A DNA stretch of 64,000 nt from Bacteroidota bacterium (GCA_016866255.1 VGMY01000002.1:146084-210083), one strand, 5' to 3'. Shown: positions 44,090-54,313, counted from the stretch's first letter. A program made the numbers and translations. Notes: generated by a model not told the origin, from the sequence alone.

Positions 44090-44539
44090 ATGAAGGAGAT
44101 TGAACGTAAATTTTTGGTCAAAAACTTAAATTTTCTCAACGGCGTCAATGCTCAAAAAGTTTTCATACAGCAAGCCTATTTAATAGCGTCCAATGATCGG
44201 TCATTGCGAATTCGTATAAAAAATGAAAAGGCGTTTTTAACTTTAAAAATAGGCACTAACGTGCTCAACCGGGAGGAGTTTGAATATGAAATTCCCCTGG
44301 CTGAGGGCCAAGAGTTACTGGGGTTCTGCTCACAGGTTCTTACTAAACTTCGATACACCCTCCAACATCAAAATGTCGTTTGGGAAATTGACGTGTTTCA
44401 AAATGAGTTAGATGGCTTGTACATGGCGGAGGTGGAATTGGAACATGAACACCAACTTCTGGAATTGCCAGAATGGGTGGGGGAGGAAGTTACCCACGAC
44501 CCTCAATATTTAAACATCAATCTGATAAAGCGTTTATAA
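44090..44539 (+). CDS. CYTH-domain protein
   Basis: 149 residues. It starts with the diagnostic KEIERKFLV (EXEXK, residues 3-7) and keeps the alternating charged strands of the triphosphate tunnel fold (SLRIRIKN, AFLTLKIG, WEIDVFQ, AEVELE). CYTH proteins hydrolyse inorganic triphosphate or related compounds, or cyclise nucleotides. Substrate unknown. Converges with the next gene, overlapping by six bases. Confidence 0.88.
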   Translation: MKEIERKFLVKNLNFLNGVNAQKVFIQQAYLIASNDRSLRIRIKNEKAFLTLKIGTNVLNREEFEYEIPLAEGQELLGFCSQVLTKLRYTLQHQNVVWEIDVFQNELDGLYMAEVELEHEHQLLELPEWVGEEVTHDPQYLNINLIKRL

Positions 44540-44869
44540 ATATCCTAAACCGGGTTTGAGCAATAAATCAACAACGGTGCTGCCAAAACCCATTTCGAAC
44601 AATTCGTTGAAATCCTCCACTGTTTTCGGTAAATGTTGGGGTATTTCAGCAATTTCTAAATGCTGTTGAAATTCGAAATGAGCAATTTTTAAATAGTTTT
44701 TTTCTAAAAAAAAGCGCTCATCCCAGAGTTCTTCCTCTAACAGGTAGAGGGTGGGCTCATGAAATTGATGAAATTCCCGATCCTTGCCATTCGGGTCAAT
44801 TCCTTGCCAAAATGCATTTTTGGGGATAACTCTAACGTACGAACGATTGATAAGTTTTAAGGATGACAT
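44534..44869 (-). CDS. Hypothetical protein
   Basis: 111 residues, not recognised. Soluble, Glu- and Phe-rich (EPTLYLLEEELWDERFFLE, EFQQHLEIAEIPQHLP), no signal peptide. It overlaps the upstream lipoprotein gene by 13 bases on the same strand, which supports it being a real, co-expressed gene. Confidence 0.6.
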   Translation of the reverse strand: MSSLKLINRSYVRVIPKNAFWQGIDPNGKDREFHQFHEPTLYLLEEELWDERFFLEKNYLKIAHFEFQQHLEIAEIPQHLPKTVEDFNELFEMGFGSTVVDLLLKPGLGYL

Positions 44870-45474
44870 TTGATGAGCTGATTTGATGAATTGACTTTAA
44901 ACCATTTACATTTTGCTTGAGGTGAGGCGGTTAGCACAAAGCGGAGGCTATCGCCCGGAAAGTTAAACCGTTGGTAATTCATCCAAGCTCTGGGGTTCAT
45001 TTTCGTTCCGCAGCTCAAAGCAATCATGGAATGGTCGTTGATGATGACGAGTTGATGGTTTTTTCCCAACACCGTCGGTTTTAGCCATTTAATGGCCGTT
45101 TTGTTCGTACCAAAATGGTCTAACCAATTAAATAGGGCGTTTTTACGTAACAGGCTATCGTCAAATTTCCACATCCCAAAAGTCAGTTCGCTTTTCGATG
45201 AGGAGAGTTTTAAAAGTTGCCGATTTTCTGGAGTGGTAAACCGGTTAAGAAAATAGGAAGTGTCGTAGGTTGTTGCTTCAAGAATTTTTAAGTCAACACT
45301 ATCCTTGTTGAAGGCGGTGAGTTCTATGCTCGAGGAGTCCTGTTCAGGTTTTTTCAGATTTTCAGATTTTTTGGTTTTGGGGCGAATTGTATCGTAATCA
45401 ACCGTTGCATCTTGGTTATTTTGACGGCAGGCAATTGCCGTCAACAAAACAACGATAAACCAGGGTAATTTCAT
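44857..45474 (-). CDS. Putative lipoprotein of unknown function
   Basis: 205 residues with a lipoprotein signal (VVLLTAIAC, lipidated Cys about 16). A charged, Lys/Asp-rich linker (PKTKKSENLKKPEQDSSS) leads to a globular region with LTFGMWKFDDSLLRKNALFNW and KCKWFKVNSSN. No family recognised. First gene of a pair with 44534-44869. Confidence 0.62.
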   Translation of the reverse strand: MKLPWFIVVLLTAIACRQNNQDATVDYDTIRPKTKKSENLKKPEQDSSSIELTAFNKDSVDLKILEATTYDTSYFLNRFTTPENRQLLKLSSSKSELTFGMWKFDDSLLRKNALFNWLDHFGTNKTAIKWLKPTVLGKNHQLVIINDHSMIALSCGTKMNPRAWMNYQRFNFPGDSLRFVLTASPQAKCKWFKVNSSNQLIKCHP

Positions 45475-45554
45475 TTTTACAAAGATGTTCCATTTTTTAA
45501 TTCCCTCCGAGAATATGATGGATATTTATTAACTTTACTTCCATATTTTACTTT

Positions 45555-46097
45555 ATGAAGAACTATTTTTTTCTTTTGCCCCTGTTTTTTTTATTGGCAT
45601 CCTGTGCAATGCAGGTTCCTTATACGAATCAGATTCGCGATGAATTTAACTTAGATACTGAGGAAAAATTGGGTAAGGTCCAATTTTTCATTTCCCATAC
45701 GATCGTAATGGATGAGGAGGTTCGCAATGAAAATTCCGCGACAACGAGCAACGGTACACTAGTAAATAATTCCAGCACGCGCAAAGAATCTGTTATCATT
45801 CAAGCCGGAACTCCGTGTATTTTCGACTCGTACAGCAATAAAGGGGAAATGCGTGTTCGTTTTGAAAATGGCGATGGAAAAGTATTGACGTTTGTAGCTA
45901 AAAATGAAGCATCCCGTCGTTATTATTTCAACGTAGATTGGAATCAAGCTGGCGGCCCCAAAATTTCTTATGGAGGTGTAACTTATAAGATTGACGTGTT
46001 GCGCGGAAGCCCAAGATCCGCCTACCTTCGGGTAGCTCGTAAGAAATTGGAGAAGGTCAAACGAAAAGACCGCTTCGTTCGGGGTATGAAAGTGTAG
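45555..46097 (+). CDS. Putative lipoprotein of unknown function
   Basis: 180 residues, lipoprotein signal ending LLASC. Beta-rich (VQFFISHTIVMDEEV, GEMRVRFENGDGKVLTFV, YYFNVDW) with a basic C terminus (RKKLEKVKRKDRF). No family recognised. Promoter is weak (TAACTTTA near 45530); a terminator follows. Confidence 0.62.
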   Translation: MKNYFFLLPLFFLLASCAMQVPYTNQIRDEFNLDTEEKLGKVQFFISHTIVMDEEVRNENSATTSNGTLVNNSSTRKESVIIQAGTPCIFDSYSNKGEMRVRFENGDGKVLTFVAKNEASRRYYFNVDWNQAGGPKISYGGVTYKIDVLRGSPRSAYLRVARKKLEKVKRKDRFVRGMKV

Positions 46098-46112
46098 AGT
46101 TACCAAATCACC

Positions 46113-46135
46113 AAAGTCCTTTCACGGGCTTTTTT
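46113..46135 (+). terminator. Terminator between the lipoprotein and propeller genes
   Basis: AAAGTCC-TTTCAC-GGGCTTT (seven pairs, one G-T) running into further T, 16 bases after the stop at 46097. Confidence 0.7.
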
Positions 46136-46143
46136 GCCAAAAA

Positions 46144-49100
46144 ATGATGAAAAATGTTTTGCTGTTAGCCTTGATGGCGTCCTCATTAGTTTTGGGACAG
46201 AAAAAAGGAGTATCGAAGGAACCTCAAAAACTACCGTACGATGAAAGCACGGTTGCAGCGCTCAATTTTAGGATGGTTGGACCAGCCTTAACCTCCGGAA
46301 GGGTTGCTGACATTGCCATCCACCCATCGAATAAAGACCGGTGGTTAGTCGCTGCAGCGAGCGGGGGTGTTTGGTTGACGACCAATCATGGTATTACGTT
46401 CAATCCGGTTTTCGACTGTTATGGAAGCTACTCCATTGGTTGTGTTGAGATGGCATCTTCCAATCCAAACGTCGTGTGGGTTGGTACAGGCGAAAACAAC
46501 AACCAGCGATCGGTTAGTTACGGAGATGGTGTTTATAAATCGGTGGATGGTGGAAAGTCCTATACAAACATGGGTTTGAAAACATCCGAGCATATTGGGA
46601 GCATTGTGATTCACCCCAGCAATGAAAACATCCTTTGGGTAGCTGCTTATGGTCCGCTTTGGAGTAGCGGAGGAGAGCGAGGGGTTTACAAGTCTGCTGA
46701 TGGAGGTCAGACTTGGAAAAGAACCTTGTTTGTCTCCGAAGAAACCGGAATCGCTGAAGTGCAAATTGATCCGAGCAATCCTGACGTGCTTTATGCTTCT
46801 GCTCACCAGCGTCGCCGGCATGAATGGACCTACATTGGGGGAGGACCCGAATCAACCGTATATAAATCCACGGACGGGGGAGAAACTTGGCGGGAAATTG
46901 CGAACGGTTTGCCCAAATCCGACATGGGAAGGATTGGTCTGGCGGTAGCTCCATCAGATCCCAGTTGGGTGTACGCCATCGTTGAGGCAAGGTATGATAA
47001 AGGAGGAGTATATTTAAGCACCAACTACGGCGAAACATGGAGCAAACAAGGCGGGTTTTCCACCAGCGGGAATTACTACCAGGAAATTTTTTGCGACCCC
47101 CTGAACAAACGTAAAGTGTTCGCCATGGATACCTACATGCATCACTCCGAAGATGCTGGTATCACTTTCAAGCGGACCGGCGAATCGCACAAGCATGTAG
47201 ACAATCATGTGATTTGGATAGATCCTTCGAATACCGATCATTGGGTTGTTGGTTGCGACGGAGGTGTTTACGAAACGTATAGCCATGCGGAGGAATGGCG
47301 GTTTTTCGAAAACCTTCCCATTACCCAGTTTTACAAGGTAGCTACGGACAACGATGAGCCTTTTTACAACATTTATGGGGGAACGCAAGACAACAACTCG
47401 ATGGGTGGCCCTTCTGGGACAACCAATGTTTCAGGGATCCTTAATACTGATTGGTTTATTACGAACGGCGGTGACGGGTTTGAATCAGCAACCGATTGGA
47501 GTAATCCCAACATCACCTACGCTCAGGCGCAGTACGGTTGGTTGGTTCGTTACGACAAACAAAGCGGAGAAAAGGTGCCCATACAACCTATGCCTGGCAA
47601 AGATCAACCAGGGTACCGATGGAATTGGGATGCTCCCTTGCTCGTTTCGAAACACGATGCCTCTACCTTATATTTTGCCGCGAATAAAGTATTTAAATCC
47701 TCCAATCGGGGCGATGACTGGACAGAAATTTCGCCCGATTTGACCCGGCAAATTGACCGCAATAAATTGCCCGTTATGGGCCAAGTGTGGAGCATCGATG
47801 CGGTGATGAAGAATGCTTCAACTACCGTATACGGAAATATTGTTGCCTTGGATGAATCTCCTATCCAGAAAGGACTGCTGTTTGTCGGCACAGATGATGG
47901 TTTAGTACAAATATCCCAGAACGGTGGGAAAGACTGGAAAAAGGTAACAACGTTTCCCGGAGTTCCTGATCAAACTCGCGTAAACATGTTAACTGCCTCA
48001 AGATTTAATGAGCAAGTGGTTTATGCTACTTTTAATAATCAACGAAAGGGAGATTTTAAACCGTACTTGTGTAAATCTTCTGATTGTGGAACAACATGGA
48101 CAGCAATTCACGGCAACTTGCCAGAGAGAGGAACCGTGTATTGCATAAAACAAGACTTTGTCGATCCGAATTTACTTTTTGTCGGTACGGAGTTTGGTGC
48201 CTATTTTACCAACGATGAAGGGAAGCATTGGACGAAATTAGGTGGTTTACCCACGATAGCCGTATACGATTTAGACATTCAAGAGCGCGAATGCGACCTG
48301 GTGGCAGCGACTTTTGGTCGCGGATTTTACGTGATGGATGATTATCGTCCCTTGCGTGATTTCAACGTAAAAAACTTGGAACAAAAAGCTTACATTTTTC
48401 CTACGCAACCGGCTTTGCTCTATGTGCCTGCTGACCCTCTAGGGCTCGAAGGAACAGGGTTTCAAGGGCACAATCTTTGGTCGGCCGAAAATCCATCCTA
48501 TGGTGCTGTATTTACCCTGCACTTGAAGGAGGGCTTTCAAAAGAAAATCGATCAACGAAGGGAAAAGGAAAAGGCCTTGGAGAAAGACAAAAAAAACGTG
48601 GACTATCCTTCATTAACGGAATTGCGACAGGAACAACAAGAAAACGCATCCCGTTTAATTTGGGCCATTTTAGACGCCTCAGGAAAGGAAGTAAAAAGGT
48701 TTACCTCTTCACCATCTAAAGGGCTAGTTCGCACGGTTTGGAACCTTAGATCGAATCCAGTGAATAACGTTGCAGGAGGAGAAAATGGATTTTTAGTTGC
48801 GCCAGGTACCTTTTTGCTCTACATCGTTTCGGTGAGCGATCAGGGCATTGATACCTTGGTTAAAGGACATGCTTTTGAGGTGAAGGGATTGAACAATCAA
48901 ACCTTGGTGGCTAAAGATCCTTCGGCCTTGGATGCATTTCGCAAAAGGGTATCCGCAATAAACCGCAAAGTGCATGGCGTTGGAGAGATTCTTGGGGAGC
49001 TTGAGTCACAAGTAGGGTTGTTGGAGTCCTTGTTGTTGAATTATCCCGGCACCTCTTTGGAATATTTGAAAACACTGCGGACCCTGAAAAAGGGAATGGA

Positions 49101-49389
49101 TTCGGTGAAGATGGTGATGTATGGAGATCCTCTATTGGCTAAACATGAATTTGAATCTGCGCCCAGCTTGACCGGACGATTGGGTATGGTGGAATACATG
49201 CTTTACGACAATACCACAGGAGCTACCAAAACGCAAGAGGCTAATCTTTCGATCATAGAAGCAATTTATCCTACGCTTGAAGTAAGTGTTAAAGGGATGC
49301 TCGAGCAGCTAGAGGCTCTGGAAGACGCGCTTGCCAAAGGCCCTATTCCTTACACGCGAAACCGCGGGTTAAAATGGAAATTGGACTAA
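46144..49389 (+). CDS. VPS10/sortilin-like BNR-propeller exported protein
   Basis: 1081 residues with a signal peptide (LLLALMASSLVLGQ). The first 700 residues are two beta-propellers with Asp-box-type repeats (YKSVDGGKSYTNMG, YKSADGGQTWKRT, YKSTDGGETWREI, SSNRGDDWTEIS), as in sortilin-like and xyloglucanase-type families; then a beta-sandwich region with a Lys/Glu coiled segment (about 800-830) and a helical C terminus (LGELESQVGLLESLLLN). No T9SS domain. Such proteins are often labelled glycosyl hydrolase, but no catalytic pair is evident, so a binding or scaffold role is equally possible. Confidence 0.82.
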   Translation: MMKNVLLLALMASSLVLGQKKGVSKEPQKLPYDESTVAALNFRMVGPALTSGRVADIAIHPSNKDRWLVAAASGGVWLTTNHGITFNPVFDCYGSYSIGCVEMASSNPNVVWVGTGENNNQRSVSYGDGVYKSVDGGKSYTNMGLKTSEHIGSIVIHPSNENILWVAAYGPLWSSGGERGVYKSADGGQTWKRTLFVSEETGIAEVQIDPSNPDVLYASAHQRRRHEWTYIGGGPESTVYKSTDGGETWREIANGLPKSDMGRIGLAVAPSDPSWVYAIVEARYDKGGVYLSTNYGETWSKQGGFSTSGNYYQEIFCDPLNKRKVFAMDTYMHHSEDAGITFKRTGESHKHVDNHVIWIDPSNTDHWVVGCDGGVYETYSHAEEWRFFENLPITQFYKVATDNDEPFYNIYGGTQDNNSMGGPSGTTNVSGILNTDWFITNGGDGFESATDWSNPNITYAQAQYGWLVRYDKQSGEKVPIQPMPGKDQPGYRWNWDAPLLVSKHDASTLYFAANKVFKSSNRGDDWTEISPDLTRQIDRNKLPVMGQVWSIDAVMKNASTTVYGNIVALDESPIQKGLLFVGTDDGLVQISQNGGKDWKKVTTFPGVPDQTRVNMLTASRFNEQVVYATFNNQRKGDFKPYLCKSSDCGTTWTAIHGNLPERGTVYCIKQDFVDPNLLFVGTEFGAYFTNDEGKHWTKLGGLPTIAVYDLDIQERECDLVAATFGRGFYVMDDYRPLRDFNVKNLEQKAYIFPTQPALLYVPADPLGLEGTGFQGHNLWSAENPSYGAVFTLHLKEGFQKKIDQRREKEKALEKDKKNVDYPSLTELRQEQQENASRLIWAILDASGKEVKRFTSSPSKGLVRTVWNLRSNPVNNVAGGENGFLVAPGTFLLYIVSVSDQGIDTLVKGHAFEVKGLNNQTLVAKDPSALDAFRKRVSAINRKVHGVGEILGELESQVGLLESLLLNYPGTSLEYLKTLRTLKKGMDSVKMVMYGDPLLAKHEFESAPSLTGRLGMVEYMLYDNTTGATKTQEANLSIIEAIYPTLEVSVKGMLEQLEALEDALAKGPIPYTRNRGLKWKLD

Positions 49390-49461
49390 TTACTTTATTT
49401 TTTTTTACCGAACTGTTAGGATTGCATAAGTTTTACGTAAGGTATGGCCTAAATCCTAAAA

Positions 49462-51255
49462 ATGAGTTCGAAAAATCTTTTTATTTCCCTGAACAGGGAG
49501 TTGCTAGCGGGTGGTGTAAACATTCAGCGTAAACTAGGACCAGAGGAGGAGCGGATGCTCAATTACCGCAACGGCCTGAGGGCTGCGGTGATTAGGGAAT
49601 CGAGGTTACACGAAAAAGATTTTTTTGAGGCCTTGGATAGCCTGTATTCGAAAACCGATATTCCTCTATTGAAATCGGAAACCTCGGTGAGGTTGTACAT
49701 AAAATTCACTCATAATAAAGCAATAATGGATTGCTTGATGTTTCTCGCCAAACAGTTCAAGGGTAAGAAATACGCGCGTGATGCTGAATTTTGGGAAAAG
49801 TGTTTATCAAACCTTGTATTGACCTCTACAGCGAATATAAAGACGAAACGCCCTCAATTGAAGTTGTTGGCTGATATCGCGAAACATCTGCTGCATCGAT
49901 TTCCCGTCCGTCAATTGGACGTTTTTTTTCGCTATGTATTAGATCATTCGAATGAGGCCGTTCATTTTTGCATTCAGAAGTACGGCATTGGGCACGGACT
50001 CCATAACCATCGGTTGCCGTTTTCCGTGAACACGGACCCTTTATTGCGGTGTTTTGAGGTCTTGGATCGTCACGATGCACCCTCCGAGTTGTACGAAATA
50101 TTGTTGATGAATTTATTGCCTGAACCCCAAAGTTCTGTGCTGTTCAAGGAAAACTTCTGTACTTTCTTTGCTTTCTTGTTCGACAGAATCCCCATTGATA
50201 AAATCAAATGGTTGAGCATGGATACCTTGGGGCGATTGTTTTTTATTTACGAAATCAATGCACAAGTTTTTGAGAAAGTCGAATACGCAAAAATGGAAGA
50301 AGAATTCGGGGAGCTGTTGGGCAATAAACCCATGGAGCCTAGTCGAAGGTTGGATTATCAGCGTTTTATGATTGAATCGCTTTTTAAGGCTTATAAAATA
50401 TCGTTTTATTTTGCCCACAATTTTTGCTCGAATTCCTTGAATCCACGAGAAAAAGAGTGGTTGGTAGGCTTACTTGAAGGCAAAAATTTGATCTATGCCA
50501 AAGATCTTCCATTTAACCTAACCAAGGTGCAAGCCCATGAGTTCAATTTTCAGGCGTATCCTGCTTGGGGTGAATCCATCACGTTTTCGGTTTCGGAAGG
50601 TTTAGTAAAATTTGCCTTAGAGCGGGAAATACATAATCCAACGTTTGTCAATGCTTTGGTGCGTAGAATGCGGGATATGAGCCGAAGCGCGTTCTGGATA
50701 AAGACCACCATATCCTTGGTAAGAAATGGATTAACAGCCGATACCCCAGACCTTGACGAGCTTTACGATTACATCAATTATCAAGTGTTTCAATTGAATC
50801 GAAACATCGATTTTTCACAAAAGAAATTGATCAACCTTCGCCGAGAAGCTCATACTTGGCACAACAACCTCATGTTGGTGCGAAATTACGGATACCGAGG
50901 ATTGATAAAACTTCCGAGTTTTGGCATAGCGCCTTTTAAGGTTGAGGTGAAAGGGAAAAACTACCTGCTCAAACAGCTTAAAACGAACATGGAGTTAATA
51001 GAGGAAGGAACGGAATTAAAGCATTGTGTAGGGACCTACACGCGAAATTGCTTGAAGTTTGGTTCGTATATTTTCTCCTTGCGTGAATTGGTAGAGAACC
51101 TCGAATCTGAAGCGTTGGATGAAGTGCGCATGGTCACAATTGAAGTGAACAGAAAGCGCATCGTTCAGAAGAAAGGCCTTCGAAATCGAAGCTGTGATGA
51201 CTTGGAAAACCATGTGATTGATTTATGGCGTTTTGAAAACGGGTTGGTGGCTTAG
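49462..51255 (+). CDS. PcfJ-domain protein
   Basis: 597 residues, no signal peptide. The first 450 are helical and unrecognised. The C-terminal part matches the PcfJ-like domain: MELIEEGTELKHCVGTYTRNC, seen as GTELKHCVGTY (with His-Cys) then the paired Cys in RNC, IFSLREL, TIEVNRKRIVQKKGLRNR. PcfJ was named from conjugative plasmid pCF10, but orphan chromosomal copies occur in Bacteroidota; function unknown. Neighbours give no hint; no mobile-element gene is adjacent. Confidence 0.78.
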   Translation: MSSKNLFISLNRELLAGGVNIQRKLGPEEERMLNYRNGLRAAVIRESRLHEKDFFEALDSLYSKTDIPLLKSETSVRLYIKFTHNKAIMDCLMFLAKQFKGKKYARDAEFWEKCLSNLVLTSTANIKTKRPQLKLLADIAKHLLHRFPVRQLDVFFRYVLDHSNEAVHFCIQKYGIGHGLHNHRLPFSVNTDPLLRCFEVLDRHDAPSELYEILLMNLLPEPQSSVLFKENFCTFFAFLFDRIPIDKIKWLSMDTLGRLFFIYEINAQVFEKVEYAKMEEEFGELLGNKPMEPSRRLDYQRFMIESLFKAYKISFYFAHNFCSNSLNPREKEWLVGLLEGKNLIYAKDLPFNLTKVQAHEFNFQAYPAWGESITFSVSEGLVKFALEREIHNPTFVNALVRRMRDMSRSAFWIKTTISLVRNGLTADTPDLDELYDYINYQVFQLNRNIDFSQKKLINLRREAHTWHNNLMLVRNYGYRGLIKLPSFGIAPFKVEVKGKNYLLKQLKTNMELIEEGTELKHCVGTYTRNCLKFGSYIFSLRELVENLESEALDEVRMVTIEVNRKRIVQKKGLRNRSCDDLENHVIDLWRFENGLVA

Positions 51256-51262
51256 GGACAGA

Positions 51263-51619
51263 TCAGTTACTCAACCTCCCCACCATCAAAAACACCCCAA
51301 ACCCTGCGCCTACGGAAAGTATGATATTAAGCGCCAGCAAGACCCATTGTCCTTGCTCAAATAATTGAACATTCTCGGCCGAAAAGGCGCTGAAGGTGCT
51401 AAAACCTCCGCAAAATCCAACCCCAACCAATGGTAACAACCACGCAGGTTTGTCTCCGGATTTTAAATACATAACCAACAAAGCAAGGAGGGCCGTAGCA
51501 AGGACGTTGCTCACCAAGGTTGCCCAAGGAAAGTGCTTTGATTGCACCAGCTGTTGAGCAATGAAGTAGCGGAGCATGCTGCCCATTCCACCGCCAATAA
51601 ATACTAATATCCAATTCAT
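51263..51619 (-). CDS. crcB: Fluoride channel CrcB/Fluc
   Basis: 118 residues, four helices. GGGMGSMLRYFIAQ near the start and GFCGGFSTFSAFSAE in the middle are the Fluc signatures, including the Phe and Ser/Thr residues lining the pore. It exports fluoride as a dual-topology dimer. Last gene of the hpt operon, overlapping the PAP2 stop by four bases, so no separate fluoride riboswitch is expected. Confidence 0.93.
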   Translation of the reverse strand: MNWILVFIGGGMGSMLRYFIAQQLVQSKHFPWATLVSNVLATALLALLVMYLKSGDKPAWLLPLVGVGFCGGFSTFSAFSAENVQLFEQGQWVLLALNIILSVGAGFGVFLMVGRLSN

Positions 51620-52194
51620 AGCTTAAGTACTTTTTTAACCAATTGTTGTGCGCTCCATCCAAGCAAACCTCCAAAAATTAAACCCGCAACAATATCGCTG
51701 GGGTAATGCACTCCTAAATACATCCGGCTGTAACACACCAAGATTCCCCAAGCCCCTAGGACCCATAACCAGCGATTTTCCTTCCGATAAAGCAAGGGCC
51801 AAATGAAAAAATAAAAACCTGCATAGTTCGCAGCATGCGAGGAAAAGAATCCGTATTGTCCTCCGCGATAAAACACCCCGGGGGATTCCTCGTAAACATG
51901 AAGTTTAGGGCCAATAACGAGATGGTGGGAAGGTCGATAGCGTTTGATCTTTTGCTTAAAGACTTGGGTAGAAATGATATCGGTAAATGCAACAGTTAAT
52001 GCAATTAAACCACACAAAATAAAAGTTTTTTTTAACTGAAAATTTCGGTAAAGCAATATCACGGCTAGCAGGTAAAAGGGGATTGAAATCCAAGATTTGC
52101 TTACATTCCAAAATATTTCATCAAGAAAAGGCGTGTTCCAGCTGTTGATTAAAACCAACAACGCTTCATCGATGTATTTTAGGGTCTCTATCAT
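51616..52194 (-). CDS. PAP2-family membrane phosphatase
   Basis: 192 residues from ATG 52194, whose ATGA overlaps the obg stop; the frame is open further back but that is inside obg. Three phosphatase motifs are present: [15 protein letters not shown] (in place of PSGH) and [12 protein letters not shown]. About five helices. It could recycle undecaprenyl diphosphate or dephosphorylate lipid A or phosphatidate; specificity unknown. Confidence 0.88.
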   Translation of the reverse strand: MIETLKYIDEALLVLINSWNTPFLDEIFWNVSKSWISIPFYLLAVILLYRNFQLKKTFILCGLIALTVAFTDIISTQVFKQKIKRYRPSHHLVIGPKLHVYEESPGVFYRGGQYGFFSSHAANYAGFYFFIWPLLYRKENRWLWVLGAWGILVCYSRMYLGVHYPSDIVAGLIFGGLLGWSAQQLVKKVLKL

Positions 52195-53183
52195 TCGTTG
52201 AGTAGCTTCCAGATGTGGTCTTTGAGTTCGGTAATCCCAACCTGAGTTATGGAGGAGATGAAACAACAGGGTAAATCTTTGGGTAGGTCTTTCGTCATTT
52301 GTTTCATCATGATTTCATCGAGCATATCACTTTTTGTGATGGCCAACATCCGCCTCTTGTTTACCAATTCAGGGTTGTATTTTTTCAACTCTTTCAACAG
52401 GATTTTGTATTCTTTTTTAAGGTCGCCGCTGTCCGCAGGAATCATAAACAGCAAGGCAGAATTGCGTTCAATATGACGTAGAAATCGCAGCCCTAATCCT
52501 TTGCCCTCGTGAGCGCCTTCAATGATTCCCGGAATATCCGCCATGACAAACGAGCGATGGTCTCGGTACGAAACGATGCCAAGGTTTGGTCGAAGCGTGG
52601 TGAAAGGATAATCGCCAATTTCGGGCTTAGCAGCAGAAACTACGGATAGCAAGGTGCTTTTTCCTGCATTGGGAAAACCTACTAAACCCACATCTGCGAG
52701 AATTTTGAGCTCGAGAATTTTCCATCCCTCCAATCCTGGTTCTCCCGGTTGGGCGTAACGAGGCGTTTGGTTGGTAGCGGATTTGAAATGGTTGTTACCC
52801 AAGCCTCCTCGTCCTCCACGTTCAATGATTTGTTCTTCGCCGTCCTCGGTTATTTCAAAAAGCAGTTCGCCCGTTTCAGCGTCTTTGGCCAAGGTGCCCA
52901 AGGGCACGTCAATGTACGTGTCCTTTCCCTGCGCTCCTGTTTTCAGCGCTCCTGATCCGTGCACTCCGTGGTCTGCCTTAATGTGTTTTTGGTATTTAAG
53001 GTGGAGCAGGGTCCAAAGTTGTTTGTTGCCCCGAACGATCACGTGACCGCCACGCCCGCCGTCACCGCCGTCGGGCCCACCTTTGGGAATGTATTTTTCG
53101 CGTCGAAAGTGGGTTGAACCGCCCCCACCGTTACCTGATTTGGTGTGGATTTTTACGTAATCAACGAAATTATCAGAGGCCAT
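52191..53183 (-). CDS. obg: GTPase Obg/CgtA
   Basis: 330 residues. Gly-rich N-terminal OBG fold ([21 protein letters not shown] region), then the GTPase: P-loop [11 protein letters not shown], switch [18 protein letters not shown], base motif TKSD, and SSITQ-type G5. It acts in 50S assembly and the stringent response. No C-terminal OCT domain of the long type is present. One-base overlap with adk. Confidence 0.96.
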   Translation of the reverse strand: MASDNFVDYVKIHTKSGNGGGGSTHFRREKYIPKGGPDGGDGGRGGHVIVRGNKQLWTLLHLKYQKHIKADHGVHGSGALKTGAQGKDTYIDVPLGTLAKDAETGELLFEITEDGEEQIIERGGRGGLGNNHFKSATNQTPRYAQPGEPGLEGWKILELKILADVGLVGFPNAGKSTLLSVVSAAKPEIGDYPFTTLRPNLGIVSYRDHRSFVMADIPGIIEGAHEGKGLGLRFLRHIERNSALLFMIPADSGDLKKEYKILLKELKKYNPELVNKRRMLAITKSDMLDEIMMKQMTKDLPKDLPCCFISSITQVGITELKDHIWKLLNE

Positions 53184-53758
53184 TAGGTTCGGGAATCAAT
53201 CGCAGCGAAAAGTCGTTCGGTTACGGAATCTAAGCTTCCCGTACCATCAATAGCCACAAATTTTTGTTGTGCTGCGTAGAAATCTTTAACAGGAGCAGTT
53301 TCCCTATTATACACGGCGATTCTATTAGCAATAATTTGAGGATCTGCGTCATCACTTCTACCGCTGGCTGTTGCGCGGTTTTTTAAACGCATTTTTAATT
53401 CTTCTTCCTCGACCTCTAAGCCCAACATTAACGTAATATCCGTATTCAGTTCCAAAAGCAGTCGGTCCAAGGCAGCGGCTTGAGGAGTTGTACGTGGAAA
53501 CCCGTCGAAAATAAATCCGTTAGGGCTGTTTTGTTCAAGGACGGCGGATTTAAGCATACTAACCGTTACTGTATCAGGAACCAAGTGGCCTTGATCGATA
53601 TAGGTTTTCGCCAACTTTCCTAACTCTGTTTCCTGTTTCAAATGGTGGCGGAAAATATCTCCTGTGGACAAATGCACGAGTCCATACCTCTGCATGAGGC
53701 GTTCGGATTGGGTTCCTTTTCCTGCCCCCGGAGGACCAAATAATACAAGGTTCAACAT
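53183..53758 (-). CDS. adk: Adenylate kinase
   Basis: 191 residues, short-LID form. P-loop [17 protein letters not shown]-binding [13 protein letters not shown], and [10 protein letters not shown] are all present. It balances AMP, ADP and ATP pools. Preceded by hpt at a gap of four bases. Confidence 0.96.
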   Translation of the reverse strand: MLNLVLFGPPGAGKGTQSERLMQRYGLVHLSTGDIFRHHLKQETELGKLAKTYIDQGHLVPDTVTVSMLKSAVLEQNSPNGFIFDGFPRTTPQAAALDRLLLELNTDITLMLGLEVEEEELKMRLKNRATASGRSDDADPQIIANRIAVYNRETAPVKDFYAAQQKFVAIDGTGSLDSVTERLFAAIDSRT

Positions 53759-53762
53759 AAGA

Positions 53763-54299
53763 TTAGGTTTTGAGTTGATAAATCGACGGTAAATTACGCC
53801 CGTGCTGGTTGTAATCTAATCCATAGCCAACAACAAATTTATTGGGAATCTCGAATCCGAAATATTTCGGACGATTTTGTCCGATATGTGCCTCTTTTTT
53901 GAAGAGTATGGAACACACCTCAACCGATTCGGGATTGTTGGTTTGAAGCAATCGAATGATCTTATCAATGGTTACGCCTGTATCAACGACATCCTCCAGG
54001 AGGACGATATGTTTGCCGAGTACTTGGCTATTAAGGCCTATGAGTTCGTCCACTCTTCCTGTGCTCTCGGTTCCTTGGTAAGAACTAACTTTCATAAACG
54101 ATATTTCACACGGAAGAATAATGTGCTTCATCAAATCACTCGTAAACATAAAGGAGCCATTGAGAACCGATAAAAATAGCAAATCCTTGCCGCGATAATC
54201 GTTGTTAATTTGTTCAGCGAGTCGGACAACAGCGTCTTGAATCTCTTGAGCAGAAAGATACGGTGAAAATGTTCTGTCGTGTAACTTAATGGTTTCCAT
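53763..54299 (-). CDS. hpt: Hypoxanthine phosphoribosyltransferase
   Basis: 178 residues. The PRPP-binding motif is VLLEDVVDTGVTID, with LLFLSVLNGSFMF earlier and the late FVVGYGLDYNQHGRNLP. It salvages hypoxanthine and guanine. First gene of the hpt-adk-obg-PAP2-crcB operon, divergent from purK, so purine genes flank a shared regulatory region. Confidence 0.95.
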   Translation of the reverse strand: METIKLHDRTFSPYLSAQEIQDAVVRLAEQINNDYRGKDLLFLSVLNGSFMFTSDLMKHIILPCEISFMKVSSYQGTESTGRVDELIGLNSQVLGKHIVLLEDVVDTGVTIDKIIRLLQTNNPESVEVCSILFKKEAHIGQNRPKYFGFEIPNKFVVGYGLDYNQHGRNLPSIYQLKT

Positions 54300-54313
54300 A
54301 ATCGTGATACATA

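Noticed and set aside
46345..47038. Minus-strand open frames inside the propeller gene
   Set aside because: They overlap a well-supported 1081-residue gene and show no family features.
51619..51640. Fluoride riboswitch upstream of crcB
   Set aside because: crcB overlaps the PAP2 gene, leaving no room for a leader, and no matching motif is visible.
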